This document shows, piece after piece, positions 54,527 through 63,882 of a stretch of 64,000 nucleotides of DNA. A program made the translations under genes and the position numbers. Origin of the DNA: Piscinibacter gummiphilus (lineage in GTDB: Bacteria > Pseudomonadota > Gammaproteobacteria > Burkholderiales > Burkholderiaceae_C); contig NZ_CP136336.1 in assembly GCF_032681285.1 (NCBI RefSeq), positions 3,273,001 through 3,337,000 on the forward strand. Reading direction: 5' to 3'. The notes beneath the pieces are model-generated. The model saw only the letters and a list, made by a program, of their open reading frames with translations, did no database searches and had not been told where the DNA came from. Each line of letters opens with the position of its first letter. Within the stretch, counting starts at the first letter, position 1.

Positions 54527-54753
54527 CGCTTCACCTGCGGGTCTTCGCCCTTGGCGCGCGATTTGCCGATCTCTTCCGCGCGCTCCATCTCTTCCGCCTC
54601 GCGCTCGTTGTGCGGTGCCGATTGGTCCGCCGCCGGCTTGACCTTGCCGGATTGCGCGAAGTCGCGGGCCGACTTGTCGTAGCGGCGCGCGGCCTCATAG
54701 TCGCCTTCGCCTTGAACCTGGCCGCTGCGCGACTGCTTGTCCTGATCGTTCAT
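54523..54753 (-). CDS. small charged protein of unknown function (76 aa), first of three
   Basis: 76 residues; CAGGAGAACAGAC precedes the ATG at 54753, a good ribosome site. Sequence is hydrophilic and helical: GDYEAARRYDKSARDFAQSG, then ERAEEIGKSRAKGE. Proteins with an EGDYEAARRYDK segment occur widely in proteobacteria as uncharacterised short proteins. It leads the three-gene coupled unit running to 54033. Confidence 0.6.
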   Translation of the reverse strand: MNDQDKQSRSGQVQGEGDYEAARRYDKSARDFAQSGKVKPAADQSAPHNEREAEEMERAEEIGKSRAKGEDPQVKR

Positions 54754-54880
54754 GTCTGTTCTCCTGATGGAGTGAAACGCGAATGCAACGATAGGCGGCC
54801 GCTGGCTGCATCACCACCAGCGGGGTGCGCAGCCCAGGGTCGGAGCGCGCAGGCGCAGTGAGTAGGAAGCGTCCGACCAA

Positions 54881-54909
54881 AGAAAAACGGCAGGCCGAAG
54901 CCTGCCGTT
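54881..54909 (-). terminator. terminator of the solute-binding protein gene
   Basis: AACGGCAGGC (54886-54895) pairs with GCCTGCCGTT (54900-54909) around CGAA; on the minus strand the stem is followed by TTTTTCT. Confidence 0.88.
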
Positions 54910-54928
54910 CAACGGAACCAATCCGAGC

Positions 54929-56083
54929 TCAGCGCATCCAGCGGCCGCCTGGGCCCACGATGGTGATTTCGACGAAGTTCGAGCCGTGATGCTTGTTCGG
55001 CCCGTAGGCCAGCGGGTAGCCGCCCAGGTCGACCTTGGTCATGCTCTCCATGCCGCGCACGATGCTCTGCGAGTTGATCTGCTTGCCGCCACGGCGGATG
55101 CCTTCGATCAGGATGCGCATGTTCAGGTAGCCGAACATGTAGTCGTAGGCCGGCTCCAGCTTCTCGCGTGACAGCGCCGCGGCAAGGTCGCGCGTCAGCG
55201 GCGTGGTCTGGCGGAACGGGTACGGCACGGTCTGCGTGAACGCGAGGCCGCGGGCGTCATCGCCCAGCGCCTTGAGGATCTGCGGTGAGTTCGCGATCGA
55301 CACGGCATAGATCGGTACACCGACATGCGCGCGGGCTGCCTTCACGAACGCCACCATCGACGGGCCGAAGGCCATGAAGATGATCGCCTGCGGGCGGGCT
55401 GCGGCGAGCGACTGCGCGCAAGCCACGGCATCGCTGCCATTGGCTTCGAGCGGCGACTGCACCACGAGCGTGGCGCCGAGCTCCTTGGCCACTTCTTCCA
55501 CCACCGGCTTCATCAGCTGGCCGAACGCCGCGTTCTGGTACACGAGGCCGATCTGCGACTTCTGCAGCGTGACGAGATTGCGCACCATCTGGGCCACCTC
55601 GTCGCGGTAGCTCGCCATCGTGGTGAAGAAATACGGGTGGTGCTTGGCGCGCAGCACCGGCGAACCGGTGTACACGCAGACCAGCGGCACTTTCTTCTCG
55701 GCCAGGATGGGCAGGATCGCGCCCACGTTGGGCGTGCTGGCCAGGCCGTACAGCGCGACGACCTTGTCCTTGTCGAGCAGGGTGTTGACGTTCTCGACGC
55801 ACTTCTTCGCGTCATACGCGTCGTCGAGCGTGATGAGCTTCAGCGGGCGGCCGTTGATGCCGCCCTTGCGGTTGACTTCCTCGATGGCCAGGTCCTGGCC
55901 CTTGAGCACGGGCACGAACGACGGCGCCAGCGGGCCGGTCAGGTGCGCACTCTGGCCGATGCGGATTTCGTTGGAACCTCCAGCGGCCTCCTTGTCTTGT
56001 GCCCACAGGGGCGTGGATGCGAGAGCGCTGGCGGAAGCGACAGCACGCAGCGCATGACGACGGGTCCATTGAGGGTGAGCCAT
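54929..56083 (-). CDS. ABC transporter substrate-binding protein, branched-chain amino acid type
   Basis: 384 residues. A twin-arginine-like signal peptide (RRHALRAVASASALASTPLWA) targets it to the periplasm. The mature protein is a type I two-lobe binding protein: IRIGQSAHLTGPLA, IEEVNRKGGINGRPLKLI, VALYGLASTPNVGAILPIL and VDLGGYPLAYGP follow the LivK/HAAT order. The ligand is not set by sequence; amides, short acids and aromatic compounds are frequent. No permease or ATPase genes adjoin it, so it is an orphan receptor or serves a distant transporter. Confidence 0.9.
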   Translation of the reverse strand: MAHPQWTRRHALRAVASASALASTPLWAQDKEAAGGSNEIRIGQSAHLTGPLAPSFVPVLKGQDLAIEEVNRKGGINGRPLKLITLDDAYDAKKCVENVNTLLDKDKVVALYGLASTPNVGAILPILAEKKVPLVCVYTGSPVLRAKHHPYFFTTMASYRDEVAQMVRNLVTLQKSQIGLVYQNAAFGQLMKPVVEEVAKELGATLVVQSPLEANGSDAVACAQSLAAARPQAIIFMAFGPSMVAFVKAARAHVGVPIYAVSIANSPQILKALGDDARGLAFTQTVPYPFRQTTPLTRDLAAALSREKLEPAYDYMFGYLNMRILIEGIRRGGKQINSQSIVRGMESMTKVDLGGYPLAYGPNKHHGSNFVEITIVGPGGRWMR

Positions 56084-56143
56084 TTTGTATGCCTTTGTTT
56101 GGGACTAGACGGGGGCGATCCTGCCACCGCGAAACAAGTTCAT

Positions 56144-56207
56144 ACAAGGGGGTGAGTACCTTGTTGCGCGAGAGCCGAGTCACAAGCGTGACAGGTATCA
56201 CAAGCGT
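56144..56207. promoter_or_regulatory. repeats upstream of the solute-binding protein gene
   Basis: ACAAGG (56144-56149) mirrors CCTTGT (56159-56164). Further up, TCACAAGCGT occurs twice in direct orientation (56180-56189 and 56198-56207), 18 bases apart, in the 190-bp region before the ATG at 56083. The pattern suits regulator sites for the solute-binding protein. Confidence 0.4.
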
Positions 56208-56274
56208 TAGCATCGCGCCCCCGCAGGCGTACCACTCATTCGTGAAGCCCGACACATCGGGCATTCGGCGAGGT

Positions 56275-58689
56275 TCAGCCGGCCTGCTTGAAGGCCATCA
56301 CGGCCTGGTTGCGCAGCGTGCGCAGAAGCGAGAGTTCCTTCTCGCCCAGCTCGATCGCACCGGGCCGCGCCTTGTCGGCGTAGATGAGCGCGAAGGGCGC
56401 GCCCTTCATCAGCAAGGGCAGCAGCAGAAACGCAGGTGCATTCACGCCCTGCTTGTACCAGGCGGGCAGGCGGCCTGCGATCTGCGGCAGCGTCGCATCG
56501 GCAATCAGCGTGTCGGCGCCCTTCAGGCACACCGCACCGAAGAGATCGACGGGTGCGCCGGGCGGCGTCTTGAGCGGCACCTTGAACTTCAAGGCCACCT
56601 GCTCCACGCCTTCGCCGAGGCCGAAGCGGCCGGTGAGCGCGTCGCACTTCGCATCGCGCAGGCAGAAGACGACACGCCGGAAGCCGAGCGCGCGCAGCAT
56701 GGTCTCGAGGATCATGCGCAACACCTCGTTGAGCTTGAAGTCCTCGACCATCGTGTTGGTGATGTCCTGGATGCCCGCGGCCAGCATGTTGATCGCGGCC
56801 TGATGGTCGAACGGCATCTGCGCCGACTCGACCGGGATGGTGGCCTGCAGCGCATGCTCGGTGAGGCTGTCGTGCTGGATCGCTTCCGCCGTGCCGTTGC
56901 CGGGGTGCTCGAGCAGGCGGCGCATCGGCGAGCCGGGCTGGGCCTGCAGGTTCATCGCATGCGCCAGCTCCACGAGCCGCTGCTGTGCGACCACCGACGC
57001 GGCCTGCACGTCGCGCACGCCCAGCCCCAGCACCTTGCCGTAGCGCTCGGCCACGGTCGCGATGGCGGCGCTGGCCTGGCCGGGTTCGGCCTTCAGGAGC
57101 GCATCGGTCAAGTCGTTGGCGACGGTGGCGATCCATTGCACACGCTCGGCCTTGTCACAGGCACGTGCGGGCGGGTCGATCGCCGGGCGGCGCATGCAAC
57201 GCTGCAGGTTGTCGGGCAGGCCCCAGCTGCGCGCAATGCCGAGGCCGAGTTCCTCGAAGCTCAGGCCGAGTACGGTGATCGACGCGGCCTCTTCGGCGTT
57301 GTGCGTTCGTGTGCTGGTCGACGCCTTCTTGGTCGATGCCGCGACGAGGCTTCGCACCTGGCGGGCTTCTTCTGGAAAGTAGAACTCCGTCAGCAGCCGG
57401 CCGAGGCCCTGGTAGATCGCGCCGATGAAGGCTTCTTCACCTTCTCGCTGCGCGCCGCACAGCTCGTTGGCGAGCGCGCCCGCCATCAGCGAACGCAGGA
57501 ACTCTTCCTTCAACTGCGTTGCATGCGCCTTGTCGTTCATGTGCTCCAGCAGCACGAGGCTCAGCGCCATGTTGCGGATGCCCGCAAAGCCCACCAACGC
57601 CACCGCGCGCGACACCGTGCTCACCGTGCCACCGCCGGCATGGCGGAAGCTCGCGGTGTTGACCATGCGCAGCAGCTTGTTGGTCAGCGCCACGTCTTTC
57701 AGGATCTCGCCCGACAGGCTCGACAGCCGCTCGTTCTCCGAGTTAGCCACCCGCTGAATCGCACCGACCGAGTTCGACAGCGCCGGGAAGTCACTCTTGT
57801 GCCGCATGCGGCGCAGCAGGAAGTCGAGCGTGCCGTTGCCACTCGCAGCCGGCTGCTCGCCGGGTGCCGGGGCGAGCCAGTCGCGCAGCGCATCGGCGAA
57901 CTCGACCGCACGCGCAAAGCGCTTGGACGGGTCACGCGCCAGGCTGCGCAGCACGATGGCGCGCAGCCGGTCGTCCACATCCGCCGGCGTGCTCTCGGGC
58001 AGCACGAGGTCTTCATGCGCCACGCGGTACATCGCGCGGTACGGGTCGCGCTCGGCAATCAGTTGCCGGCCCGACAGCATCTCGCCCAGCAACAGGCCGG
58101 CGGAGAACACGTCCATGCCCGGCGAAGGTTTCAATCCGTGCGTCGCCTCGGGCGACATGTAGCCCGGCGTGCCCACCACCTGCTGCTGGTGCGACGGGTC
58201 CTGGATGCGCGCGGCGATGCCGAAGTCCATCACCCGCGCCCGCCCCTGGCCATCGACGAGGATGTTCGAGGGTTTGAGGTCGCGGTGCACCACGCCGGCC
58301 TGGTGCGCCACTTCGAGCGCATCGAGCACGCCCGTCATCATCTCGACCGCCTCGCGCACCGGCAGCGCGCCGCGTGCGCGCAAATGCGCCGCGAGCGTGC
58401 GGCCCGGCACGTATTCGAAGACGAGATAGGGCTGCTGCTGGTGCATGTCGCCCTCGAACACCGGCACGATGTGCGGGTGGTTGAGGCGGCTCACGCTGCG
58501 CGCTTCCTGCAGCCACTGGCTCGACGTGATGGCGTCGGCGCCCGGCAGCATCAGCTTGACGGCGACCTCGCGCTCCAGGCGCGGGTCGAACGCCAGCCAC
58601 ACGGTGGCCTGCGCGCCCTGCCCGAGCTTGCGACGCAGCTCGAAGCGGCCCAGGGTCTCGATGGCGGCAGCAGCGGGTATGGCGGCCAT
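56275..58689 (-). CDS. serine/threonine kinase - HDOD - GAF protein
   Basis: 804 residues, three domains. An intact Hanks-type kinase (about 15-280): glycine loop GQGAQA, lysine in VAVKL (45), HRDLKPSN (135-142), DFG (155-157) and GTPGYMSPE. An HDOD domain (about 300-530): FLRRMRHKSDFPALSNSVGAI, then RAVALVGFAGIRNMAL. A C-terminal GAF-like domain (about 640-800): FKLNEVLRMILETMLRALGF and ALIYADKARP. No membrane helix, so it is a cytoplasmic sensor kinase. Its start overlaps the stop of the preceding pseudokinase gene by one base (TGATG). Targets unknown. Confidence 0.92.
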   Translation of the reverse strand: MAAIPAAAAIETLGRFELRRKLGQGAQATVWLAFDPRLEREVAVKLMLPGADAITSSQWLQEARSVSRLNHPHIVPVFEGDMHQQQPYLVFEYVPGRTLAAHLRARGALPVREAVEMMTGVLDALEVAHQAGVVHRDLKPSNILVDGQGRARVMDFGIAARIQDPSHQQQVVGTPGYMSPEATHGLKPSPGMDVFSAGLLLGEMLSGRQLIAERDPYRAMYRVAHEDLVLPESTPADVDDRLRAIVLRSLARDPSKRFARAVEFADALRDWLAPAPGEQPAASGNGTLDFLLRRMRHKSDFPALSNSVGAIQRVANSENERLSSLSGEILKDVALTNKLLRMVNTASFRHAGGGTVSTVSRAVALVGFAGIRNMALSLVLLEHMNDKAHATQLKEEFLRSLMAGALANELCGAQREGEEAFIGAIYQGLGRLLTEFYFPEEARQVRSLVAASTKKASTSTRTHNAEEAASITVLGLSFEELGLGIARSWGLPDNLQRCMRRPAIDPPARACDKAERVQWIATVANDLTDALLKAEPGQASAAIATVAERYGKVLGLGVRDVQAASVVAQQRLVELAHAMNLQAQPGSPMRRLLEHPGNGTAEAIQHDSLTEHALQATIPVESAQMPFDHQAAINMLAAGIQDITNTMVEDFKLNEVLRMILETMLRALGFRRVVFCLRDAKCDALTGRFGLGEGVEQVALKFKVPLKTPPGAPVDLFGAVCLKGADTLIADATLPQIAGRLPAWYKQGVNAPAFLLLPLLMKGAPFALIYADKARPGAIELGEKELSLLRTLRNQAVMAFKQAG

Positions 58690-60533
58690 CAGCGTTTGCG
58701 CGACGCGAGCAGCGCCGAGAAGTCGGTGGTGCCGGGGTCGCCCGGTTCGGCCTCTTCGCGGCGCGGCGCGCGCGGCACCACGCCGGTCGGCCCGTGCTGC
58801 AGCGTGCCGCGGGCGGCATGCAGGCCTTCGGTCAGATCCTTCATCGTGATCGACAGGGCGCGGCCATAGCGCTGCACCACCTGCTGCAGCGCGGCACCCA
58901 CGCGCTGCGGCGGGTTCTCGGTCACGGCGTCGACCGCTTCGTTGGCGGCGCTGGCGGTCACGCGCAGCATGTCGCTGTCGGTGTCGGCCACACGCACCGG
59001 CTTCTGGACGGGCAGGCGGCGGATCATGTAGAGCACGTCTTCGTGCAGGCCCCAGTGCTTGGCCACGGCGGCACCGAGCGATTCGATGTCGACACCGAGT
59101 ACTGCAAAGGCGGCAGCCTCTTCGGTCATGCCCGGCAGATCGGGCTCGCCCGGCTCGGCGGCGGGCGCGCTCTTCATGAGTTCGCGAATCTGCGACGCTT
59201 CATCTGGAAAGTGGTACTGCACCATCAGGCGCCCGAGGTTCTGCAGCGCCGTGATGAGGTAGACGACCTCCGGGTCGTAGCCAGCCGGCCGCAAGGCTTG
59301 CGCAGCATGGCCGGCCAGGCGCACCCGGTCGAGCAGGCGCTGCATCGTGGCGGCGTGCGCCTCGGGCAGCGGGCCGGGCCACGGCCGCAGTGACGCAGCG
59401 GCCTGCCGCACCCCTTTCAGGCCCACGAGGGCGATGGCGCGGCGCAGCGTGAGCACGGGGCCGTTGCCCGACACCTGCGTGCCCTGCACCTGCGCCGAGT
59501 TCACGGTGCGCAGCAGCTCGAAGGAGAGGCCCATGTCCTGCAGGATGTTGGCCGCCATCTCGTCGGTGCGTTGGCCTTCGGCCACGGCCAGGCGCGCCAC
59601 ACGCGCGCCCACGCCGGGCGCGGCGGGAAGATGGCCCACGGTGCGCAGGCGGTCGATCAACAAAGTGAGCGCGCCGCTGTCTTGTGCGGCGGTCTCGCGC
59701 CAGCCGTTGAGCGCGGCAAGCAGCGTGCGGGCGTTGTGATAACGCTGGCGCTCCTGGTGCGTGGTGGCGCGGTTGGCGATGGCGCGCAACGCTTCGGGAA
59801 TCGGCTGGGGCGTGCTCCAGGGCAGGCGCACGAACTCGCGGCCCAGCGGAGGCAGGCGATCGACGACACGGCTGGTGTCGGGCTCTTCGAGCGCCGGGGC
59901 ACCGGCCAGCACGTGGTAGAGCACGATGCCCATCGTGAGCACGTCTCGCACCGCCGCTTCGCGCGACTGGCGCAGGCGGTTCGGGTCGAGCGGCATCGCG
60001 CGCTCATGGGCCGCCTGCTCGGCGAGCACCGCCGTGGGCAGGCCGGCGCCGAGCGCCATCACCCGCACGGTGCCCTGCTCGCTGATGAGGATCTGGTGGA
60101 GTTGCAGGTCGCCATGCGCGAGGCTGGCCTCGTGTGCGAAGGCCAGGCCTTCGAGCGCCTGGGTGACCCAGCTCACCGCGTCTTCCGCCGTGAGCTTGGG
60201 GTTGGCAGCCAGGCGTTCGCCGAGCGTCACGCCCAGGGCCCGGTCGACAGCGATGTAAGGCCAATGTTCCTGCACCCCGATCTCGACCACGTGGGCGAGG
60301 TTCGGGTGGTTGAGCCGCGCAGCGTGTTTCGCGTCGGACAGCCAGAGTTCCGCCACGGCGCTCGACGCGGGCTGGACCCGCGGCAGCGTCAGCATCAGCT
60401 CCTGGGCCGAGCGGGGGTCGTGGACGAGCCAGACCATCGTGCGCTCGCTCTTGCCCAGCAACTGGCGCAGCTCGAAGCGACCGAGCACCCGGGTGGGGTT
60501 CGGTTTCGGCGGAGCGTGTTCCGTTTCAAGCAT
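58689..60533 (-). CDS. pseudokinase - HDOD protein
   Basis: 614 residues, same layout as the kinase downstream but without the GAF domain. The kinase-like part (about 16-270) has lost nearly all catalysis: LGKSERTMV for the glycine loop, ELMLTL where the lysine should be (Thr 49), HGDLQLHQ for HRDLKPSN (Lys and Asn gone), and ALG for DFG (160-162). Only the HxD aspartate remains. The HDOD part (about 285-520) shows ALTLLIDRLRTVGHLPAAPG and ALVGLKGVRQAAASL. It probably regulates or scaffolds the active kinase with which it is translationally coupled. Confidence 0.88.
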   Translation of the reverse strand: MLETEHAPPKPNPTRVLGRFELRQLLGKSERTMVWLVHDPRSAQELMLTLPRVQPASSAVAELWLSDAKHAARLNHPNLAHVVEIGVQEHWPYIAVDRALGVTLGERLAANPKLTAEDAVSWVTQALEGLAFAHEASLAHGDLQLHQILISEQGTVRVMALGAGLPTAVLAEQAAHERAMPLDPNRLRQSREAAVRDVLTMGIVLYHVLAGAPALEEPDTSRVVDRLPPLGREFVRLPWSTPQPIPEALRAIANRATTHQERQRYHNARTLLAALNGWRETAAQDSGALTLLIDRLRTVGHLPAAPGVGARVARLAVAEGQRTDEMAANILQDMGLSFELLRTVNSAQVQGTQVSGNGPVLTLRRAIALVGLKGVRQAAASLRPWPGPLPEAHAATMQRLLDRVRLAGHAAQALRPAGYDPEVVYLITALQNLGRLMVQYHFPDEASQIRELMKSAPAAEPGEPDLPGMTEEAAAFAVLGVDIESLGAAVAKHWGLHEDVLYMIRRLPVQKPVRVADTDSDMLRVTASAANEAVDAVTENPPQRVGAALQQVVQRYGRALSITMKDLTEGLHAARGTLQHGPTGVVPRAPRREEAEPGDPGTTDFSALLASRKR

Positions 60534-60672
60534 GAAAGCGCATGGCAGCTTGCGCGCAAAAGGCGCGCCTGCACGGATTGGAGCGCCCGGGGGCGTGACC
60601 CAATACGCGAATCAGGCGCGAAAAGAGGCCTCTATTCCTGCCCGAGGGCTTGCGGCGGCATCGGCCGCGGCG
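60534..60672. other. 139-bp intergenic region upstream of the pseudokinase gene
   Basis: It separates the addA stop from the pseudokinase start on the same strand. It is very GC-rich; I see no clear promoter hexamers or terminator hairpin. Confidence 0.5.
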
Positions 60673-63600
60673 TCATGTGACTTCGATCACGTCGCCCTGG
60701 CCATTGACGAGCGCGCAGCGCACCGGGGCGCCTTGCGCGACTGCGGCGACTGCCCGCCGGTAGCGCAGCATTTGTTCACGGTATTCGGTCTGATCGCCAG
60801 GCCGAAGCGCAAGCTTGTAGTCGAGCACCCACCAGGTGGGGCCGTTCGCGTCTTCGAGCTGCACGAGACGGTCGAGCCGCAGCACCTCGCCGCCATCGGC
60901 CATCGGCACCTCGTTGCCCGCCCACAGCAGGCCCGGGCCGGCGAGGAAACGCCGGCACTGCGGGTTGCCCCAGATCGCGCCGGCCATGCGCGCGACCTCG
61001 CTGGCGGGCGCGCCGAACTCGGCCGCCGCGGCTTCGGCCAGATCTGCCAGATCGACAGTGGCCGGCTGGCCGGTGGCCCACTCCAGCACGCGGTGCACCG
61101 CCTGGCCGAGCCGGGTGGCGGGCGTGTCGGGCGAGCGCAGCGTGACGGGTACCGGGCGCGAACCAGGCGGGCCGGCGGGCAGCACCTTCAGCTCGATGGG
61201 CGAGGCCTCGTCGAACACGGCCTGGGCGGGCGCGGCGGGCACCCAAGGCTGCGCCAGCGCCTCGACGCGCGCCCACCACGACGCACCGGCGAGATGGGGC
61301 TCGGTGCGGCTGAACACCAGGCGCTCGCGGGCACGGGTCATCGCGACGTAAAGGCCATTGAGCTCTTCGCGCTCGCGGGCTTTCAGCTCGTCGGCCATCA
61401 GCTCGCGCAGCGAGGGCGGGCATTGCGCTTCGGAATACAGGAAGGCGCAGCGGCGTGGGCGGTCGGCGTCGACGGGCCAGTCGACGAGCAGCGTGGCGGT
61501 GTCGGGCTTGGCGGCTTCGGGCTGCGAATCCATCACGAACACGACCTTGGCCTCCAGGCCCTTGGCGCCGTGCACCGTGAGCAGCTGCACGGCATCGGGC
61601 TGCACGGGTGCGGCCGCCTTGAGCAGGCGGCGCTTCAGGGCGCGCACGAAGTTGTAGGGGGTGGCGTAGCGCGCGCCGTCGAGCGAGAGCGCCTGCGCCA
61701 GCAGCGCGTCGATGGCGTTGAGCGCGGCCAGGCGCTGCTCGGGCGGCACGACGGCGGCCACACGCTCGCGCACCTCGCCTTCGAAGACGATGCGGTCGAG
61801 CAGGTCGTGCGGCGGCAGCTGGGCAGCGGCGCCCTGCCATGACGTGAGCAGGCGTGCGGCGCGCGCGAGCGACGGGCTTTGCGACTGTTCGAGCGCGGGC
61901 CACCAGTCGCCGCCGTGCTCTCGCGCGGCGAGGGCGAGCTGCACGAGGTCGTCGTCGCTTGCGCCGAAGAGCGGGCTGCGCAACGCGTGGGCGAGCGAGA
62001 GGCGGTGCTCGGGCGAGGCCAGCACGTCGAGCACGGCCACGAGGTCGCGCACCTCGGCGGCGTCCATCAGCGCATGGTCTTCGGCCGCCGCGTGAGGCAG
62101 GTGCAGGGCCTGCAGCTCGTGCGCAACGAGACGCAGCGACGCACGCTTGCGGCAGAGCACGAACACCTCACCCGCTCGCGCGTGGCCGCCGTGCAGCAGC
62201 TCCTGGATGGCATGCGCCACGTGCCGTGCCTCCTGCTCGCGCAGCTGGGTTTCGGGCTCATGGCGCGGCACGGAGAGGCTGTCGCGCCAGAGCGATGGCG
62301 GCGCCGGCAGCCCCTTCACGGGCTTCACGCGCAGCACCGGCGGCAAGGCGTAGACGCCCGCGCCGGCCAGCGGCGCGAGTTCGGTGGTGTGGGGGCGGAA
62401 GCCGTCGTAGCGCGCTTCGCGCTCGGCCTGCTCGAAGACGTGGTTCACCGCACCGAGCACCTCGGGCGCGTTGCGGCGGGTGTGGTCGCAGGCAAGCCAG
62501 TTGCCGTGCAGGCCTTCGGTCACGAACTCTCGGGCCGCGCCGAACACACGCGGCTCGGCGCGCCGGAATCGGTAGATGCTCTGCTTGGGGTCGCCCACGA
62601 TGAAGACCCCCGGCGGGCGCTGCCCGCTCGCGCCACCGCCCGCGCCGGCATAGGCCGAGAGCCAGCTGTGCAGCGCGTGCCACTGCAACGGGCTGGTGTC
62701 CTGGAATTCATCGATCAGCACATGGCGGATGCGCATGTCCAGCCGCTCCTGCACCCAGCCGGAGAGGCTGGCATCGCGCAGCAGCGCGAGCGCACAGCGC
62801 TCCAGGTCTGCCATGTCGGCGAGGCCACGGGTGCGCTTGTAGTCGGCCAGCTCGCGCAGCAGCACGCGCGAGAGGCGCACGAGCCGCAGGTGCTCGTGGT
62901 GGGCTTCGTGCTGCTGCACCTGGGCGCGCACACGCTCCAGGTCATCGGCGACCGACGCCAGCTGCGGCAGATCGCCCAGCTTGCGCGGGGTGCCCTTGTC
63001 GGTGAAGAGCGCTTTCCACAAGATCTGGAACAGCGCCTCGCCGTCCGACGCCGCGAGCGCGTCGATCACACCGTTGGCCGCTGCCTGCGCCTTGGCCCCA
63101 CCCTGCCCCAGTGCCTGCGCCAAGGCCAGCAGGGTGTCACGCCAGGAGGCGCTCTTGAGCGCTTCACACGGGTGGCCGTCGCAATCGGGCGGCGGCATGC
63201 TGGCCTCGAGCACGCCGGAGGCATCGGCCAGTTCGAGTTCGACGCGTTTGTCGAGCGCGGCCTCCAGCCACTTGCGCAGCTGGTCGCGACCGCGCCGCTG
63301 CACCAGCGCGGCGTGGTCGGCCCTCAGGGCAGCATCGGCCGCCACCGCTCCGTGGAAACGGCGGAAGACGGCGGCGCGGTGGTCGTCCAGCTCTTCCATC
63401 AGCGTCATGCCGGGCGCGAGGCCGAGTTCGGCGAGAAGATCGCGCGGCGCGGCGCGCAAGAGTTGCGAGAACCAGGCGTGGAAGGTGCGGATCTCGACAC
63501 TGCGGCCACCGGCGAGCAGCGTTTCGTGCAGGCGGCCGAGGGCCGGTGCAAGCGCACGGGCCTGCGTGGCGTCGAGGCCGCGCAACTGGAGCTGCTGAAT

Positions 63601-63882
63601 GCGACTCTCGTCGTCCATCGCATGCGAGGAAAACGCACGCAGCCATTCCTGCAGTCGCTCGCGCATTTCACCCGCGGCCTTGCGGGTGAAAGTGATGGCG
63701 AGGATCTCCTGCGGCTGGGCCCCTTCGAGCAGCGCCCGCAGGATGCGCGAGACGAGCATCCAGGTCTTGCCGGCACCGGCACACGCTTCGACCACCACGC
63801 TGCGCTGGGGGTTGCAGGCGATGGCGTAAAAGGCTTCGCGCTCGATCAGGCGGCCGTCGGCGCGGTAGGCAGCCGTCGTCAT
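60673..63882 (-). CDS. addA: ATP-dependent helicase/nuclease AddA (UvrD superfamily)
   Basis: 1069 residues from the ATG at 63882, which overlaps the addB stop (ATGA). Helicase motif I is EACAGAGKTWMLVSRIL, II is HVLIDEFQDTSP, III GDPKQSIYRFRRAEP, V LLTVHGAKGLEAKVV, and VI YVAMTRARERLV. A C-terminal RecB-type nuclease carries LRLDRLVQL and VLDYKLAL (the D...DYK pair). AddAB resects double-strand breaks and feeds RecA. The length and order are normal. Confidence 0.93.
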   Translation of the reverse strand: MTTAAYRADGRLIEREAFYAIACNPQRSVVVEACAGAGKTWMLVSRILRALLEGAQPQEILAITFTRKAAGEMRERLQEWLRAFSSHAMDDESRIQQLQLRGLDATQARALAPALGRLHETLLAGGRSVEIRTFHAWFSQLLRAAPRDLLAELGLAPGMTLMEELDDHRAAVFRRFHGAVAADAALRADHAALVQRRGRDQLRKWLEAALDKRVELELADASGVLEASMPPPDCDGHPCEALKSASWRDTLLALAQALGQGGAKAQAAANGVIDALAASDGEALFQILWKALFTDKGTPRKLGDLPQLASVADDLERVRAQVQQHEAHHEHLRLVRLSRVLLRELADYKRTRGLADMADLERCALALLRDASLSGWVQERLDMRIRHVLIDEFQDTSPLQWHALHSWLSAYAGAGGGASGQRPPGVFIVGDPKQSIYRFRRAEPRVFGAAREFVTEGLHGNWLACDHTRRNAPEVLGAVNHVFEQAEREARYDGFRPHTTELAPLAGAGVYALPPVLRVKPVKGLPAPPSLWRDSLSVPRHEPETQLREQEARHVAHAIQELLHGGHARAGEVFVLCRKRASLRLVAHELQALHLPHAAAEDHALMDAAEVRDLVAVLDVLASPEHRLSLAHALRSPLFGASDDDLVQLALAAREHGGDWWPALEQSQSPSLARAARLLTSWQGAAAQLPPHDLLDRIVFEGEVRERVAAVVPPEQRLAALNAIDALLAQALSLDGARYATPYNFVRALKRRLLKAAAPVQPDAVQLLTVHGAKGLEAKVVFVMDSQPEAAKPDTATLLVDWPVDADRPRRCAFLYSEAQCPPSLRELMADELKAREREELNGLYVAMTRARERLVFSRTEPHLAGASWWARVEALAQPWVPAAPAQAVFDEASPIELKVLPAGPPGSRPVPVTLRSPDTPATRLGQAVHRVLEWATGQPATVDLADLAEAAAAEFGAPASEVARMAGAIWGNPQCRRFLAGPGLLWAGNEVPMADGGEVLRLDRLVQLEDANGPTWWVLDYKLALRPGDQTEYREQMLRYRRAVAAVAQGAPVRCALVNGQGDVIEVT

